This document shows, piece after piece, positions 8,684 to 18,000 of a stretch of DNA of 64,000 bases; position 1 is the first letter of the stretch; every line of letters starts with the position of its first letter. Below the pieces are notes generated by a model. The model worked only from the letters and a program-made list of their open reading frames with translations. It was not told the origin of the DNA and did not search any database. The stretch lies in assembly GCF_001269985.1 (NCBI RefSeq), contig NZ_BBZB01000001.1:2108001-2172000 (forward strand). The letters are read 5' to 3'. Both the position numbers and the translations under genes were made by a program. The DNA is from Pseudoalteromonas sp. '520P1 No. 423'. Lineage in GTDB: Bacteria; Pseudomonadota; Gammaproteobacteria; Enterobacterales; Alteromonadaceae.

Positions 8684-10414
8684 ATGAAAATATATCACTT
8701 ATTAATTACTTTAGTATTTTTGTTATTAAGTACAAAAGCCATAGCCCAAGAAATCAAAACACAAGAATCTAAAGTACAAGCATCAGAGTACTTTCAGGTG
8801 TTAGGTGAGGGAGCGCGCGTTTTAAATGGCACGGTTAAAAATTGTCACGATAAACATTTAGATGATAGTCATTGGCCTAAATTTTATTTATCCCAAATGA
8901 GTGAATACCAGCATTACTGTATTCGAATACCTATAAATATTAATCAACCAAAAATCCCTCGATATACTGTTTTACGCGCTTTATTTTTAGGTTCTGCCAC
9001 TTTTTATTGGGATGGTAATTACATAGCAGATAAAGGAATACCAGGATTTGATTTAAATTCTGAGCAGGTTGGTCCGATAGAAATGTCAGTGCCTTTATCT
9101 CAACATGAATTATCACAAGGTCAACACTTATTGAGCATTGAACTGTCTACATATAGTCATTTAGAAGATATGCATTCTATTTACTATGGCATGTTTTTAA
9201 CATCCAATAATGGTCGGCAAGCTATCAATTTCCAACAAAAAATAATCCCTTTAATGCTTGGCGGTGCCATGTTTTTATTAGCAGTATTTTTTGCTTTAGT
9301 ATATTTTTTATATGAAAAAAGGCCTGCTTTTATCATTTTTGGTTGTTTATGTTTTTTTTCAGGGACTTTAATTGGTTTAGAAGTCATAAAGTATTTTTGG
9401 AACTATCCTTGGGACTTTCATATTTTAAGACTTAGAATTATTATTTTAAATGTATTATTAACAGCTATGACTTTGATTGCTTATTACCTGTTTTATTATC
9501 AAGTAAAAAGAAAAGCGATTTGGTTTAGTTTTACGTTACTTAGTTTTATTGCTTTGGCAGTATTAGCACCTAGTTACGATATTAAAAGTTTATCAATTTT
9601 TGTTTTGGCTCTAGCTATCTCTCTGTTAATTAATCTAAAAGCTTATAGAAAAAAGCAACCAAGTTCATTCGTGCATTTGAGTATATTAATTGCAGGTTTT
9701 ATATTGATGGTTATTTTACCTTTTTCATTTATTGATAAATGGTTTGCTGCTTTATTTTCTTTTATCGCTTTGGCTAACTTATATAGTTTAATGGTACAGT
9801 TTGCTCATGAAAGGTCAAAGGCGATGCAATCATTAAGGTTAGAAGCGCAAATGTTAAGACGAAACCTGCAACCCCATTTCTTAATGAATAGCTTGACTTT
9901 AATTGTGGAGTGGGTTGAAACACAGCCAAAACTTGCAGTTAAATTTATAGATGCTTTAGCTGATGAATTTCGTTTATTAAATACTATGTCTCATAAAAAG
10001 TTAGTGCCTTGGTCCACAGAGATGGCATTGTGTCAAAAGCACTTTAAAATAATGCAATATAGATATCAAAAACAAATACAGCTCAATATTGAGGTGACAG
10101 ACAATGACTTTTTTATTCCACCAGCGATTATTCATACACTCATCGAAAATACTTTTTCTCATAACCGAATAAAGAATGGTGACTGTTTTGATATCAAAAT
10201 AAGTATAAGCAACTTAGTTAAAATAAAAATCATCACACCATTTAGAAATAAAAATCATCAAGGCACAGGTATAGGAGAGGATTATATTAATACTAGATTA
10301 ATCGAGAGTTTTAATCATAATTGGCTTTTCGAATCAGTTGCAAAAAATGATACTTGGCAAACAAACATTAGATTCCCTTTGATAAAAAATATTGAATTAG
10401 GTAAGGAAAGTTAA
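8684..10414 (+). CDS. Membrane sensor histidine kinase, LytS/AlgZ type
   Basis: 576 residues. A signal peptide is followed by a periplasmic beta-domain (residues 25-175), then about seven hydrophobic segments (190-375; a 7TM-DISM-like plan), and a His_kinase block with RRNLQPHFLMNSL, where His398 is the phosphate acceptor. Asn in HTLIENTFSHN belongs to the ATP lid; the G-boxes are short, as usual for this family. It stops at the TAATG that starts the regulator at 10414, so both are coupled and surely form one two-component system. The signal is unknown; the periplasmic jelly-roll-like domain suggests a carbohydrate or envelope ligand (inference). Confidence 0.88.
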   Translation: MKIYHLLITLVFLLLSTKAIAQEIKTQESKVQASEYFQVLGEGARVLNGTVKNCHDKHLDDSHWPKFYLSQMSEYQHYCIRIPININQPKIPRYTVLRALFLGSATFYWDGNYIADKGIPGFDLNSEQVGPIEMSVPLSQHELSQGQHLLSIELSTYSHLEDMHSIYYGMFLTSNNGRQAINFQQKIIPLMLGGAMFLLAVFFALVYFLYEKRPAFIIFGCLCFFSGTLIGLEVIKYFWNYPWDFHILRLRIIILNVLLTAMTLIAYYLFYYQVKRKAIWFSFTLLSFIALAVLAPSYDIKSLSIFVLALAISLLINLKAYRKKQPSSFVHLSILIAGFILMVILPFSFIDKWFAALFSFIALANLYSLMVQFAHERSKAMQSLRLEAQMLRRNLQPHFLMNSLTLIVEWVETQPKLAVKFIDALADEFRLLNTMSHKKLVPWSTEMALCQKHFKIMQYRYQKQIQLNIEVTDNDFFIPPAIIHTLIENTFSHNRIKNGDCFDIKISISNLVKIKIITPFRNKNHQGTGIGEDYINTRLIESFNHNWLFESVAKNDTWQTNIRFPLIKNIELGKES

Positions 10415-11112
10415 TGCATATTGTCATTGTTGAAGATGAACCTATTATCGCACAGCGTTTAAAGAGACAAATAGAGGAAATACTTGAAGCTGAAAAACCT
10501 AACATTAATTGGTTTGATGATATTGAAGATGCTAATGAATATTTAACACAGCAGAGCATAGATTTATTGATATTAGATTTAAACTTACATGGTGAAAATG
10601 GCTTTGATTTATTAAAAGATATTTCAGCGCAAAGTTTTCATACTATTATTGTATCTGCATATAGTGATCAAGCTATCACCGCATTTGAATATGGCGTACT
10701 TGATTTTGTAGCCAAACCTTTTCAAAAAGAGCGGTTGGAGGCTGCGTTAATACGATTTAACGATAAAAGTAGCCATGCCAGTAATGAACTAAAACAACTG
10801 GCAGTAAAAAAACATGATGGTTTATCTTTTATTAAAATAGCTGATATTAATTTTATTAAGGCGGATGGCCATTATACACAATTACATACGAATTCTGCTG
10901 AGATTGCTTTACATGACAAAGCGATAGATAAATTAGCTATGTTATTACCAAATCAATTTATTCGTGTTCATCGCTCTTATATTGTTGATATTAATAAAGT
11001 GGTAGCGCTTAAAATTGGTTCAGGAGCGAGCTATCAATTATTAATGCAAGATAATAATGAAGTCCCTGTGAGTCGTAGTCGTTATCAAGAAGTAAAATCT
11101 TTACTTTCTTAA
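10414..11112 (+). CDS. Response regulator with LytTR DNA-binding domain
   Basis: 232 residues: a receiver domain (1-120) with acidic pocket VEDEP, phospho-acceptor Asp55 in LLILDLN, and Lys in DFVAKPF; then a LytTR domain (about 130-230) with FIKADGHYTQLHT and the closing FIRVHRSYIVDINKV. LytTR proteins bind paired direct repeats and not palindromes. The start overlaps the kinase stop. The next gene downstream is the large secreted amidohydrolase, which begins 170 bases later and could be a target. Confidence 0.92.
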   Translation: MHIVIVEDEPIIAQRLKRQIEEILEAEKPNINWFDDIEDANEYLTQQSIDLLILDLNLHGENGFDLLKDISAQSFHTIIVSAYSDQAITAFEYGVLDFVAKPFQKERLEAALIRFNDKSSHASNELKQLAVKKHDGLSFIKIADINFIKADGHYTQLHTNSAEIALHDKAIDKLAMLLPNQFIRVHRSYIVDINKVVALKIGSGASYQLLMQDNNEVPVSRSRYQEVKSLLS

Positions 11113-11175
11113 TCCCTCAAAGTTTAAACTCTCTTTAAAAATGCATTAAATCCTGCCTATGATAATTGACTAATC

Positions 11176-11204
11176 TATCGTTGATTTTAGGTGATTCAAC
11201 GATA
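11176..11204. promoter_or_regulatory. Perfect 9-bp inverted repeat before the amidohydrolase gene
   Basis: TATCGTTGA (11176-11184) and TCAACGATA (11196-11204) are exact reverse complements separated by 11 bases. The repeat lies about 80 bases before the ATG at 11282 and has no T-run after it, so it is more likely an operator or mRNA structure than a terminator of the two-component genes. The binding protein is not known. Confidence 0.4.
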
Positions 11205-11281
11205 TTGATAGAAATTCTCTGTTATTGGTGTTCAAATCAAAATGAGAAAAATAAAACACACACAAACAACGAGTTTTTAAA

Positions 11282-14200
11282 ATGAAAAACACCATTAAAA
11301 CAGCTGTTGCGCTGTCAATATCTTTGGCGTTAAGTGGCCAAGTAAATGCAAATAAAGATGTTAACAAAGACGAGAAACCAAGTTGGAATGTTGATGCGCC
11401 TCAAGGGGAATTCTTTGACGCTAAAATATCAGTAGATCAAGGTACTTGGATGAACGTTGATGTGAGTCCTGATGGTAAAACGATTGTATTTGATCTGTTA
11501 GGTGATATTTATTCTATGCCATTAAATGGCAAAGCTGATCAAAAAGCGACATTATTAACAACAGATATTGCATGGCAAATGCAGCCTAAATTTAGTCCTG
11601 ATGGCAAACATATTGCCTTTACATCAGATCAAGGTGGTGGTGATAACATTTGGGTGATGGATCTTGATGGCAAAAATGCAAAAGCGGTAACAAATGAGAC
11701 TTTTCGTTTATTAAACAGCCCAGCATGGAGCCCAGATGGCGATTTTCTTGTTGCACGTAAGCATTTTACTGATACGCGTTCTTTAGGTGCGGGTGAAGTA
11801 TGGATTTACCACAAAGCAGGTGGTAAAGGCATGCAGTTAACTAAACGTCCAAATGATCAAAAAGATTTAGGTGAGCCAGCCTTTTCTCCTGATGGTAAAT
11901 ATGTGTATTTCTCACAGGACAGCACAGCAGGTAAAACATTCCATTATTCAAAAGATTCAACTGCGGGTATTTACAAAATTAAGCGTTATGATCGCAAAAC
12001 AGGCGAAATAGAAACAATTATTTCAGGTATGGGTGGTGCAATACGTCCTACACCTTCACCTGATGGTAAAACACTCGCTTATATCAAACGTGATGACTTT
12101 CAAACTAGCCTATATCTATATGATTTAGAGTCAGGTAAGCATACGCAAGTTTACGATAAGTTAGAACGTGATATGCAAGAAACTTGGGCTATTCATGGTG
12201 TATATACCAATATCGCTTGGACACCAGATAGTGATGAACTTGTATTTTGGGCTGCGGGTAAAATCCATAAGCTAGATGTGTCTGATAAATCAGTATCGCA
12301 AGTCCCTTTTAAAGTTCAAACCAGTAAAAAATTACAAAAAGCATTACGTTTTACACAAGATTTAGATACACCTGAATTTGATGTGAAAATGCTACGTAAC
12401 GTGCAAGTTTCGCCAAATGGCAAAACAGCTTTATTTGAAGCTATGGGTCACATTTATAAACGTGATTTAAAGTCAGGAAAAGTAAAACGTTTAACGAAAC
12501 AAAGCTCTCACTTTGAATTTTTCCCAACGTTTTCTCGTGATGGTAAAAAAATAGCATACACAACTTGGGATGATAACGACCAAGGCACAATTCGTGTTGT
12601 ATCTGCTCGTAATGGTAAAGGCAAAACAGTTGTAAAGGCTCCTGGTAAATATGTTGAACCCGTATTTAGCCCTAATGGCAAAACTCTGGTATATCGCAAA
12701 GCACGTGGCGGTTCAATCTTAAATCCTGAGTGGTCATTAAAACCAGGTATTTATTCTGTATCAGCTAAAGGCGGTAAATCAGAGTTTATTACTAAAAAAG
12801 GCGCACAACCACAATTCGGTAAAGATGCAAATAAAATATACTTATTAGATAGCTATCCAAAGCCAAGTTTATTAATGGTTGAGCTTGATTCGAAGAAGGT
12901 AAGTAAGCTTTATGAATCAAAATTAGCAACTGAATTTAGAGTATCGCCAGATGGTGAATATTTAGCGTTTGCAGAGCGTTTCAAAGTATTTGTAACGCCA
13001 TTAGTTGAAAACGGTAAAACAATCAATATTGGGCCTAAAGCGGCTCAATTCCCAATTGAACAATTATCAGAGCGTGCTGGTGAAAATATTAGCTGGAGTG
13101 CTAATAGCGATAAGTTATATTGGTCATTAGGTCCAGAGCTTTACCATAGTGATTTAGCTGGCATTTTTGACATAAAGGAATCAGACAGTGATTTTAAAGT
13201 TGAAAGTGGTGAAAATATTGGTTTTAAACAAACCATGCATGCACCAGAGGGTATGATAGCGTTAACTGGCGCACGTATTATCACTATGGATGGCGATAAA
13301 GTGATAGAAAACGGTGTATTACTGACAGATGGTAAACACATTAAAGCTGTTGGTACTGCTGCTGAAGTCGTTATTCCAAAAGACGCAAAAATAGTTGATG
13401 TATCTGGTAAAACAATTATGCCAGGTATCGTAGATGCGCATGCCCACGGTTCTCAAGCGTCAAATGAGATTGTACCTCAGCAAAACTGGAAGAACTTTGC
13501 AGGGTTATCGCTTGGTGTAACAACAATCCACGATCCATCAAACGATACAACTGAAATATTTGCTGCCAGTGAAATGCAAAAAGCAGGCATGATTGTTGGT
13601 CCGCGTATTTTCTCTACCGGTACTATCTTATATGGTGCAAATGGTCCAGGTTATACATCACATGTTGATTCGTTAGATGATGCTAAATTCCATTTAGAGC
13701 GTTTACAAAAAGTAGGTGCTTTTAGTGTTAAATCTTATAACCAACCTCGCCGTGAACAACGTCAGCAAATTATCCAAGCAGGTCGTGAATTGGGTATGAT
13801 GGTTGTGCCTGAAGGTGGTTCATTATTGCAACATAATTTATCTATGGTTGCTGATGGCCATACAGGTGTAGAGCACTCTATTCCGGTTGCTAATATTTAT
13901 AATGATATTAAACAAATGTGGGGTCAAAGTGATGTCGGTTATACACCAACACTTGTTGTAGGTTATGGTGGTATTTGGGGTGAAAATTACTGGTATGATA
14001 AAACAGATGTTTGGGATCACCCTAGACTATCTCAGTTTGTACCAAAAAATCAGCTTCTACCGCGCTCTATGAGGCGTCCAAAAGCACCTGAACACCATTA
14101 TAATCACTTTAGTAATGCACGTGTTGCTTCGGAGCTTCAGGATGAAGGTGTTATTGTAAACTTAGGTGCGCATGGTCAACGTGAAGGTTTAGCTGCCCAT

Positions 14201-14479
14201 TGGGAAATGTGGATGTTTGATCAAGGCGGCATGACAGGGCTTGAAACGATACGCGCATCAACACTTGATCCAGCCCGTTACTTAGGTCTAGATAAAAACA
14301 TTGGTTCATTAGAAGTCGGAAAACTTGCTGATCTTATTGTCATTGATGGTAATCCATTAGAAAATATTCGTATTACAGATAGTGTTGATTACACTATGAT
14401 CAACGGCCGTTTATTTGACGCTGCAAAAATGCAAGAAATGGGTAAGAAGAAAAGAGAACTGATGTACTTTGAGAAGTAG
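11282..14479 (+). CDS. Secreted amidohydrolase with N-terminal TolB-like beta-propeller
   Basis: 1065 residues with a signal peptide (MKNTIKTAVALSISLALSGQ, cleavage near VNA-NK). Residues 45-640 contain many SPDGK/SPNGKT repeats typical of PD40/TolB propeller blades. Residues 660-1060 are an amidohydrolase TIM barrel with the metal motif HAH (His720, His722), followed by EHS and GAHGQREGL elements and the closing LGLDKNIGSLEVGKLADLIVIDGNP. Such fusions are common in Alteromonadales and are thought to be periplasmic or exported hydrolases of cyclic amides or peptides; the substrate is unproven. It stands alone, followed by a MITE-like repeat and a terminator. Confidence 0.92.
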   Translation: MKNTIKTAVALSISLALSGQVNANKDVNKDEKPSWNVDAPQGEFFDAKISVDQGTWMNVDVSPDGKTIVFDLLGDIYSMPLNGKADQKATLLTTDIAWQMQPKFSPDGKHIAFTSDQGGGDNIWVMDLDGKNAKAVTNETFRLLNSPAWSPDGDFLVARKHFTDTRSLGAGEVWIYHKAGGKGMQLTKRPNDQKDLGEPAFSPDGKYVYFSQDSTAGKTFHYSKDSTAGIYKIKRYDRKTGEIETIISGMGGAIRPTPSPDGKTLAYIKRDDFQTSLYLYDLESGKHTQVYDKLERDMQETWAIHGVYTNIAWTPDSDELVFWAAGKIHKLDVSDKSVSQVPFKVQTSKKLQKALRFTQDLDTPEFDVKMLRNVQVSPNGKTALFEAMGHIYKRDLKSGKVKRLTKQSSHFEFFPTFSRDGKKIAYTTWDDNDQGTIRVVSARNGKGKTVVKAPGKYVEPVFSPNGKTLVYRKARGGSILNPEWSLKPGIYSVSAKGGKSEFITKKGAQPQFGKDANKIYLLDSYPKPSLLMVELDSKKVSKLYESKLATEFRVSPDGEYLAFAERFKVFVTPLVENGKTINIGPKAAQFPIEQLSERAGENISWSANSDKLYWSLGPELYHSDLAGIFDIKESDSDFKVESGENIGFKQTMHAPEGMIALTGARIITMDGDKVIENGVLLTDGKHIKAVGTAAEVVIPKDAKIVDVSGKTIMPGIVDAHAHGSQASNEIVPQQNWKNFAGLSLGVTTIHDPSNDTTEIFAASEMQKAGMIVGPRIFSTGTILYGANGPGYTSHVDSLDDAKFHLERLQKVGAFSVKSYNQPRREQRQQIIQAGRELGMMVVPEGGSLLQHNLSMVADGHTGVEHSIPVANIYNDIKQMWGQSDVGYTPTLVVGYGGIWGENYWYDKTDVWDHPRLSQFVPKNQLLPRSMRRPKAPEHHYNHFSNARVASELQDEGVIVNLGAHGQREGLAAHWEMWMFDQGGMTGLETIRASTLDPARYLGLDKNIGSLEVGKLADLIVIDGNPLENIRITDSVDYTMINGRLFDAAKMQEMGKKKRELMYFEK

Positions 14480-14485
14480 TAGATA

Positions 14486-14681
14486 ATACCAATTCCGATA
14501 ATTAAGTGACCACTCAGAGCTTATGAGGTTTTACAATTCTAGGCATGTCAGTGAATTAATGGTGATTCCCTTTCGAGCTGGCATAACAACGAAGTGTAAA
14601 TCCTCAGAGGCTCCTTTTAGGCGGGTTTCAAAGCGCTTTGAATTCCCGCTGAGTGACCAGTTAATTAACGGAAATGGTATA
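14486..14681. mobile_element. MITE-like palindromic element, copy 1
   Basis: A 196-base element bounded by imperfect terminal inverted repeats of about 32 bases (14486-14517 and 14650-14681; outer ends ATACC and GGTAT). It codes for no convincing protein. The interior shares blocks such as CATAACAACGAAGTGTAAA with the element at 35102-35347, so both belong to one dispersed family. It presumably moved with a transposase supplied in trans; no transposase is in the window. No clear target-site duplication can be read. Confidence 0.7.
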
Positions 14682-14740
14682 AATATAAATAGGGTTATTA
14701 ATTTAGCTCTTATTTTTATTGAGCACTAGTCAAAAAATAC

Positions 14741-14772
14741 AAAAAAGGCTGCAATGAAATTGCAGCCTTTTT
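14741..14772. terminator. Bidirectional rho-independent terminator
   Basis: AAAAAGGCTGCAAT and ATTGCAGCCTTTTT pair around a GAA loop, with A-run and T-run on opposite sides. It lies between the convergent amidohydrolase gene and the small basic protein gene at 14798, and can serve both. Confidence 0.85.
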
Positions 14773-14797
14773 GTTATTCAACTCTAAATTTAATAGA

Positions 14798-15181
14798 CTA
14801 AACGATACCTTGTGGTAAACGGCAGTCGTGCTCTTTTTCTGCTAGGTATACAATCCAGAATTCTTCAGCTGTATAACCGTCTTCGTTATTCTTAACGATA
14901 ACCATGCCTTTATCTTTAGTTTCTACTGTTTTAACAGCAGCTTTTTTAGCAGGTTTAGCGGCAGCCTTTTTAGCAGGCTTAGCAGCTTTCTCAGGAGCTG
15001 CAGGTGCAGTACCAGATGAAAGTTCTTCAGTTAAAGCGGCAAGATCAGCTAGGCGCATGTTTTTGCCACCATCTACACTGTACCATCCTGCTTTAGCAAC
15101 AACTTCAGGTTGTTTGCCGTTTGCTGCTTGATATGCTTTGTCAAAATCTTCTAAAACTTGTGCTTTATCAAGTTTGCTCAT
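14798..15181 (-). CDS. Small protein with a histone H1-like Ala/Lys/Pro tail
   Basis: 127 residues from ATG at 15181, which follows AGGA closely; an upstream in-frame ATG at 15280 would add a lysine-rich stretch without a ribosome binding site and is not preferred. Residues 1-60 form a small acidic helical domain (LDKAQVLEDFDKAYQAANGK). Residues 65-95 are an Ala-Lys-Pro linker (EKAAKPAKKAAAKPAKKAAV) like the tails of bacterial histone H1-like proteins. The end, EEFWIVYLAEKEHDCRLPQG, is a compact aromatic segment. Nucleic acid binding is a reasonable guess from the basic linker, nothing more. It is divergent from the NIF3 gene, with about 145 bases between starts. Confidence 0.75.
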   Translation of the reverse strand: MSKLDKAQVLEDFDKAYQAANGKQPEVVAKAGWYSVDGGKNMRLADLAALTEELSSGTAPAAPEKAAKPAKKAAAKPAKKAAVKTVETKDKGMVIVKNNEDGYTAEEFWIVYLAEKEHDCRLPQGIV

Positions 15182-15325
15182 TATTATTCCTAATTTTTTG
15201 TTAAATTTGTTGCAGCGGCTTTTATACCGACTTTTGAAAGAATTATCAATTTTTTCAGGTTTTTCTTTCTTTTTGCTCAACTAAACGGGACAATTTTACA
15301 AATTTTAAGAAAATATTGAAAAATT

Positions 15326-16081
15326 ATGAAACGTTCCGATTTAATGTCACATCTAAACAATTTGCTAGAACCACATACAATTAAGGATTTTTCTCCTAAT
15401 GGTTTGCAGATTGAAGGCAAAGATAACATTACAAAAATTGTGACTGGTGTTACTGCGTCACAAGCTTTAATTGATGCTGCAATTAATCATAAGGCTGATG
15501 CTATTTTAGTACATCATGGCTTTTTTTGGAAAGGTGAAAGCCAACGAATTGTTGGTATGAAGAAAAAACGTATAGAAGCCTTGATAAAACACGACATAAA
15601 TTTGATTGCATATCACTTGCCTTTAGATATTCATCCGACTTTAGGTAACAATGCACAATTGGCAAAGTTGTTAGATATTACTTATGAAGCAGGACTTGAA
15701 TTAGGCAGTGCTAAAAGCATTCCCGTAAAAGGCATTTTAAATACGCCTTTGACCGGCAGTGAGTTTGCACAAAAAATTGCAACAGTATTAAATAGAGAGC
15801 CTGTTACTTCAATTGTGAGAGATGAGAAAATTAACTCCATCGCTTGGTGTACTGGTGGCGGGCAAGGGTATATTGATTTGGCTGCTGAGCAAGGAATTGA
15901 TGCATATTTAACGGGTGAAGCATCAGAGCAAACAATTCACAGCTCTAGAGAACAAAATATTGATTTTTTTGCAGCTGGGCATCATGCCACTGAAAGATAT
16001 GGTGTAAAGGCGTTAGGTGAACATTTAGCAGCAGAGTATAAACTCGAAGTGATTTTTGTGGATATAGATAATCCCGTTTAA
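15326..16081 (+). CDS. Nif3-like dinuclear metal centre protein (YbgI type)
   Basis: 251 residues matching the NIF3/YbgI family: opening LNNLLEPHTIKDFSPNGLQ, metal ligands in ILVHHGFFWKG and IAYHLPLDIH, and the C-terminal AAGHHATERYGVKALGEHLA. The family forms toroidal hexamers with two metal ions per subunit; proposed roles include GTP cyclohydrolase-like or hydrolytic activity, none settled. Length equals E. coli YbgI (247). It is a single gene followed by a hairpin terminator. Confidence 0.93.
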   Translation: MKRSDLMSHLNNLLEPHTIKDFSPNGLQIEGKDNITKIVTGVTASQALIDAAINHKADAILVHHGFFWKGESQRIVGMKKKRIEALIKHDINLIAYHLPLDIHPTLGNNAQLAKLLDITYEAGLELGSAKSIPVKGILNTPLTGSEFAQKIATVLNREPVTSIVRDEKINSIAWCTGGGQGYIDLAAEQGIDAYLTGEASEQTIHSSREQNIDFFAAGHHATERYGVKALGEHLAAEYKLEVIFVDIDNPV

Positions 16082-16103
16082 ATTCTAAGCAAAATTATCA
16101 AAA

Positions 16104-16135
16104 AAAATGCTCACTATTTTACTTGCGAGCATTTT
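16104..16135. terminator. Rho-independent terminator after the NIF3 gene
   Basis: AAAATGCTC and GAGCATTTT pair around a loop of about 14 bases, followed by TTATTATAAATTTT. It separates the convergent NIF3 and ElyC genes and has A/T runs on both sides. Confidence 0.75.
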
Positions 16136-16157
16136 ATTATAAATTTTAAAGTCTAAT

Positions 16158-16931
16158 TTAAATCGATTCAGGATCGTAGAGCCTAAGTAGCTTAATCCAT
16201 AAAGTGCCTAAAAGTTCATGTTGATGTGCTGTAATTGCTAATAAAGCTTCAGGACTGGGTACAAACTGACGCCATAAGGGCTGTTCATTAAGCGCGTAGA
16301 AGTCTGTTGGTGCAGCAATGACATCTATACCCTGTTGGTTAAATAAATTTATTGAACGGCTCATATGTGCTGCAGAGGTCACTAGAGCAACTTTAGCATC
16401 AACAAGGCGGTAAGCTAATAACTTCGCTTCTTGTGCTGTATCTTTGGCTTTAGGGTTAGTTAAAATCCTTGTATGGTGTAAACCTAAACTATAAGCGGTC
16501 TTTTTCATGAGTTCACTACTGGTTGTGCCATCATAACCGTAACCAGATACAATCAATTTTGCCTGAGGGTACTTTCTGGCAATTCTTAAGCCTTCAACTA
16601 AACGTGAAAGAGAGCATGCACCCAGTTGTGAATTAGCAGGGCGGTATTTATTTGGTTTAATTTGGCAGCCTAATACTAAAATATAGTGTAACTTTTTATG
16701 TTTATTAGTATTAAAAACGTTGTATTTTATTTCCGTGGAATTGATTAAATTTTGAGTGACAATTGGCATACTGAGTAAAAACAAAATACTCATACTTGGG
16801 ATGAAAAACAATAACCCCAAGTTCTTTTGTCTCAATGCCAATAACAATAAACCAAATGAAATTAATATGAACAACAAGGGTAAAGGCATTAAAAGATTGC
16901 CAAGAATTTTTTTTAATTCAAATGAAGACAC
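16158..16931 (-). CDS. elyC: ElyC/YdcF-family envelope protein (DUF218)
   Basis: 257 residues. Two membrane segments (about 12-65) precede a DUF218 domain with ILVLGCQIKPN, SRLVEGLRIARKYPQAKLIVSGYG and the closing LVTSAAHMSRSINLFNQQGIDVIAAPTDF. In E. coli ElyC (YcbC) supports peptidoglycan assembly and the lipid carrier supply at the inner membrane. The match in length (259) and layout is good, but YdcF/SanA relatives share the fold, so the name is by best resemblance. Confidence 0.8.
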   Translation of the reverse strand: MSSFELKKILGNLLMPLPLLFILISFGLLLLALRQKNLGLLFFIPSMSILFLLSMPIVTQNLINSTEIKYNVFNTNKHKKLHYILVLGCQIKPNKYRPANSQLGACSLSRLVEGLRIARKYPQAKLIVSGYGYDGTTSSELMKKTAYSLGLHHTRILTNPKAKDTAQEAKLLAYRLVDAKVALVTSAAHMSRSINLFNQQGIDVIAAPTDFYALNEQPLWRQFVPSPEALLAITAHQHELLGTLWIKLLRLYDPESI

Positions 16932-16967
16932 TATTAATCAATTTCCTTATAAGTTGGTGTAAAAAAT

Positions 16968-16990
16968 AAAGCCAGTTTTAAACCGGCTTT
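16968..16990 (-). terminator. Terminator after the arsC-wrbA-DUF2069 operon
   Basis: On the minus strand AAAGCCGG..GGCTTT folds around GTTTAAAAC and runs into ATTTTTT. It follows the stop of the DUF2069 gene at 17016 and thus ends that minus-strand transcript. Confidence 0.75.
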
Positions 16991-17015
16991 GTCTATTTAT
17001 TTAAAAATAGAAATC

Positions 17016-17444
17016 TTACTCTGGTTTATCATGTTCGTGGGCTGCTTTTTCTTCTGCTAATTCTTCTTTTAGCTTTCTAATTCTTAAACCTAACTCTTGG
17101 CCTCGGTGTTTTGAATAATAAGTACAGCCAATAAACATGCTGGTGGCAAATATTAATTCTAAAACAACATAAATATCTAAAGAGACATAAAGCATGGTCA
17201 AAGAATGTAGGAAATAAATCATTACAATGAAATTAGCCCAAGCATAAGTATAAAGGTTATCCTGAATAATGCCTTTTAATGGCAGTAATAAAGGCAGGAT
17301 ATAAATCATAAATATAAAGCCATTACTGTAGCCTTCAGGCTTTGCTAAGTAAAATAGCCATAATGGCATTAATATTAATAAACCGACGTAACCAAAAATA
17401 GCTAGGCGTTGAAAGGTCTTTGTTTTATCTTGTTTTTTGATCAT
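17016..17444 (-). CDS. DUF2069 inner-membrane protein
   Basis: 142 residues with four hydrophobic segments (about 14-31, 42-58, 66-85, 90-108) and a charged helical tail (LRIRKLKEELAEEKAAHEHDKPE). The four-helix plan and ELIFATSMFIGCTYYSKHRGQELGLRI fit DUF2069, a gammaproteobacterial family with no known function that often sits after wrbA. It begins two bases before the stop of wrbA is passed, so the two are one transcript. Confidence 0.85.
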   Translation of the reverse strand: MIKKQDKTKTFQRLAIFGYVGLLILMPLWLFYLAKPEGYSNGFIFMIYILPLLLPLKGIIQDNLYTYAWANFIVMIYFLHSLTMLYVSLDIYVVLELIFATSMFIGCTYYSKHRGQELGLRIRKLKEELAEEKAAHEHDKPE

Positions 17445-17445
17445 G

Positions 17446-18000
17446 TCACTTATTCAATTGTTGCGTAATTTTAGCCAGTCGATGTCCTACAGAATGGCAT
17501 ATTTTTATTTCATGAGAACTCAGTTCTGTACTATTACCAAGACCTGAAACATGACTGGCACCATAAGGTGTACCGCCACTTTGTGTACTTGATAATTCAG
17601 GAATATCATAAGGTACGCCTAATAACATCATACCATGGTGCAATAAGGGTAAAGATAACGTCAATAACGTACTTTCATTCCCACCATGCATGCTACTACT
17701 TGATGTAAAAACACTAGCAGGCTTGTCTATTAAGCGACCTTTTAACCAGAGTTCACTGGTTGTCTCCCAAAATGATTTAGCTTGAGAGGCCATCATACCA
17801 AACCGAGTAGGACTGCCAAAAGCAAGTGCTTGACAATGCATTAAATCATCTTGTGTTACCACAATATCTGATTCAGATTGTTTGATGAAAGTGCGTAACT
17901 TTACTTCCATATTATTACTAGAAATAGCGTCACTGATCTCATGCGCCATGCTTTTTACTGAGCCATGGCTTGAATGATAAAGTACCAGTATGTAGGACAT
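17446..18000 (-). CDS. wrbA: NAD(P)H:quinone oxidoreductase, WrbA flavodoxin family
   Basis: 184 residues with the FMN phosphate loop YHSSHGSVKSMAHEI at the N-terminus, FGSPTRFGMMASQAKSFWE in the middle and the SGGTPYGASHVSG loop near 140, all features of WrbA. The enzyme reduces quinones by two electrons and so limits oxidative stress in the cytoplasm. Its start overlaps the stop of arsC by one base. It sits in the order arsC-wrbA-DUF2069 downstream of bepA, as often in gammaproteobacteria. Confidence 0.92.
   Translation of the reverse strand: MSYILVLYHSSHGSVKSMAHEISDAISSNNMEVKLRTFIKQSESDIVVTQDDLMHCQALAFGSPTRFGMMASQAKSFWETTSELWLKGRLIDKPASVFTSSSSMHGGNESTLLTLSLPLLHHGMMLLGVPYDIPELSSTQSGGTPYGASHVSGLGNSTELSSHEIKICHSVGHRLAKITQQLNK

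Noticed and set aside
14523..14729. A 68-residue frame inside the MITE-like element
   Set aside because: No ribosome binding site or protein likeness; it covers the palindromic repeat.
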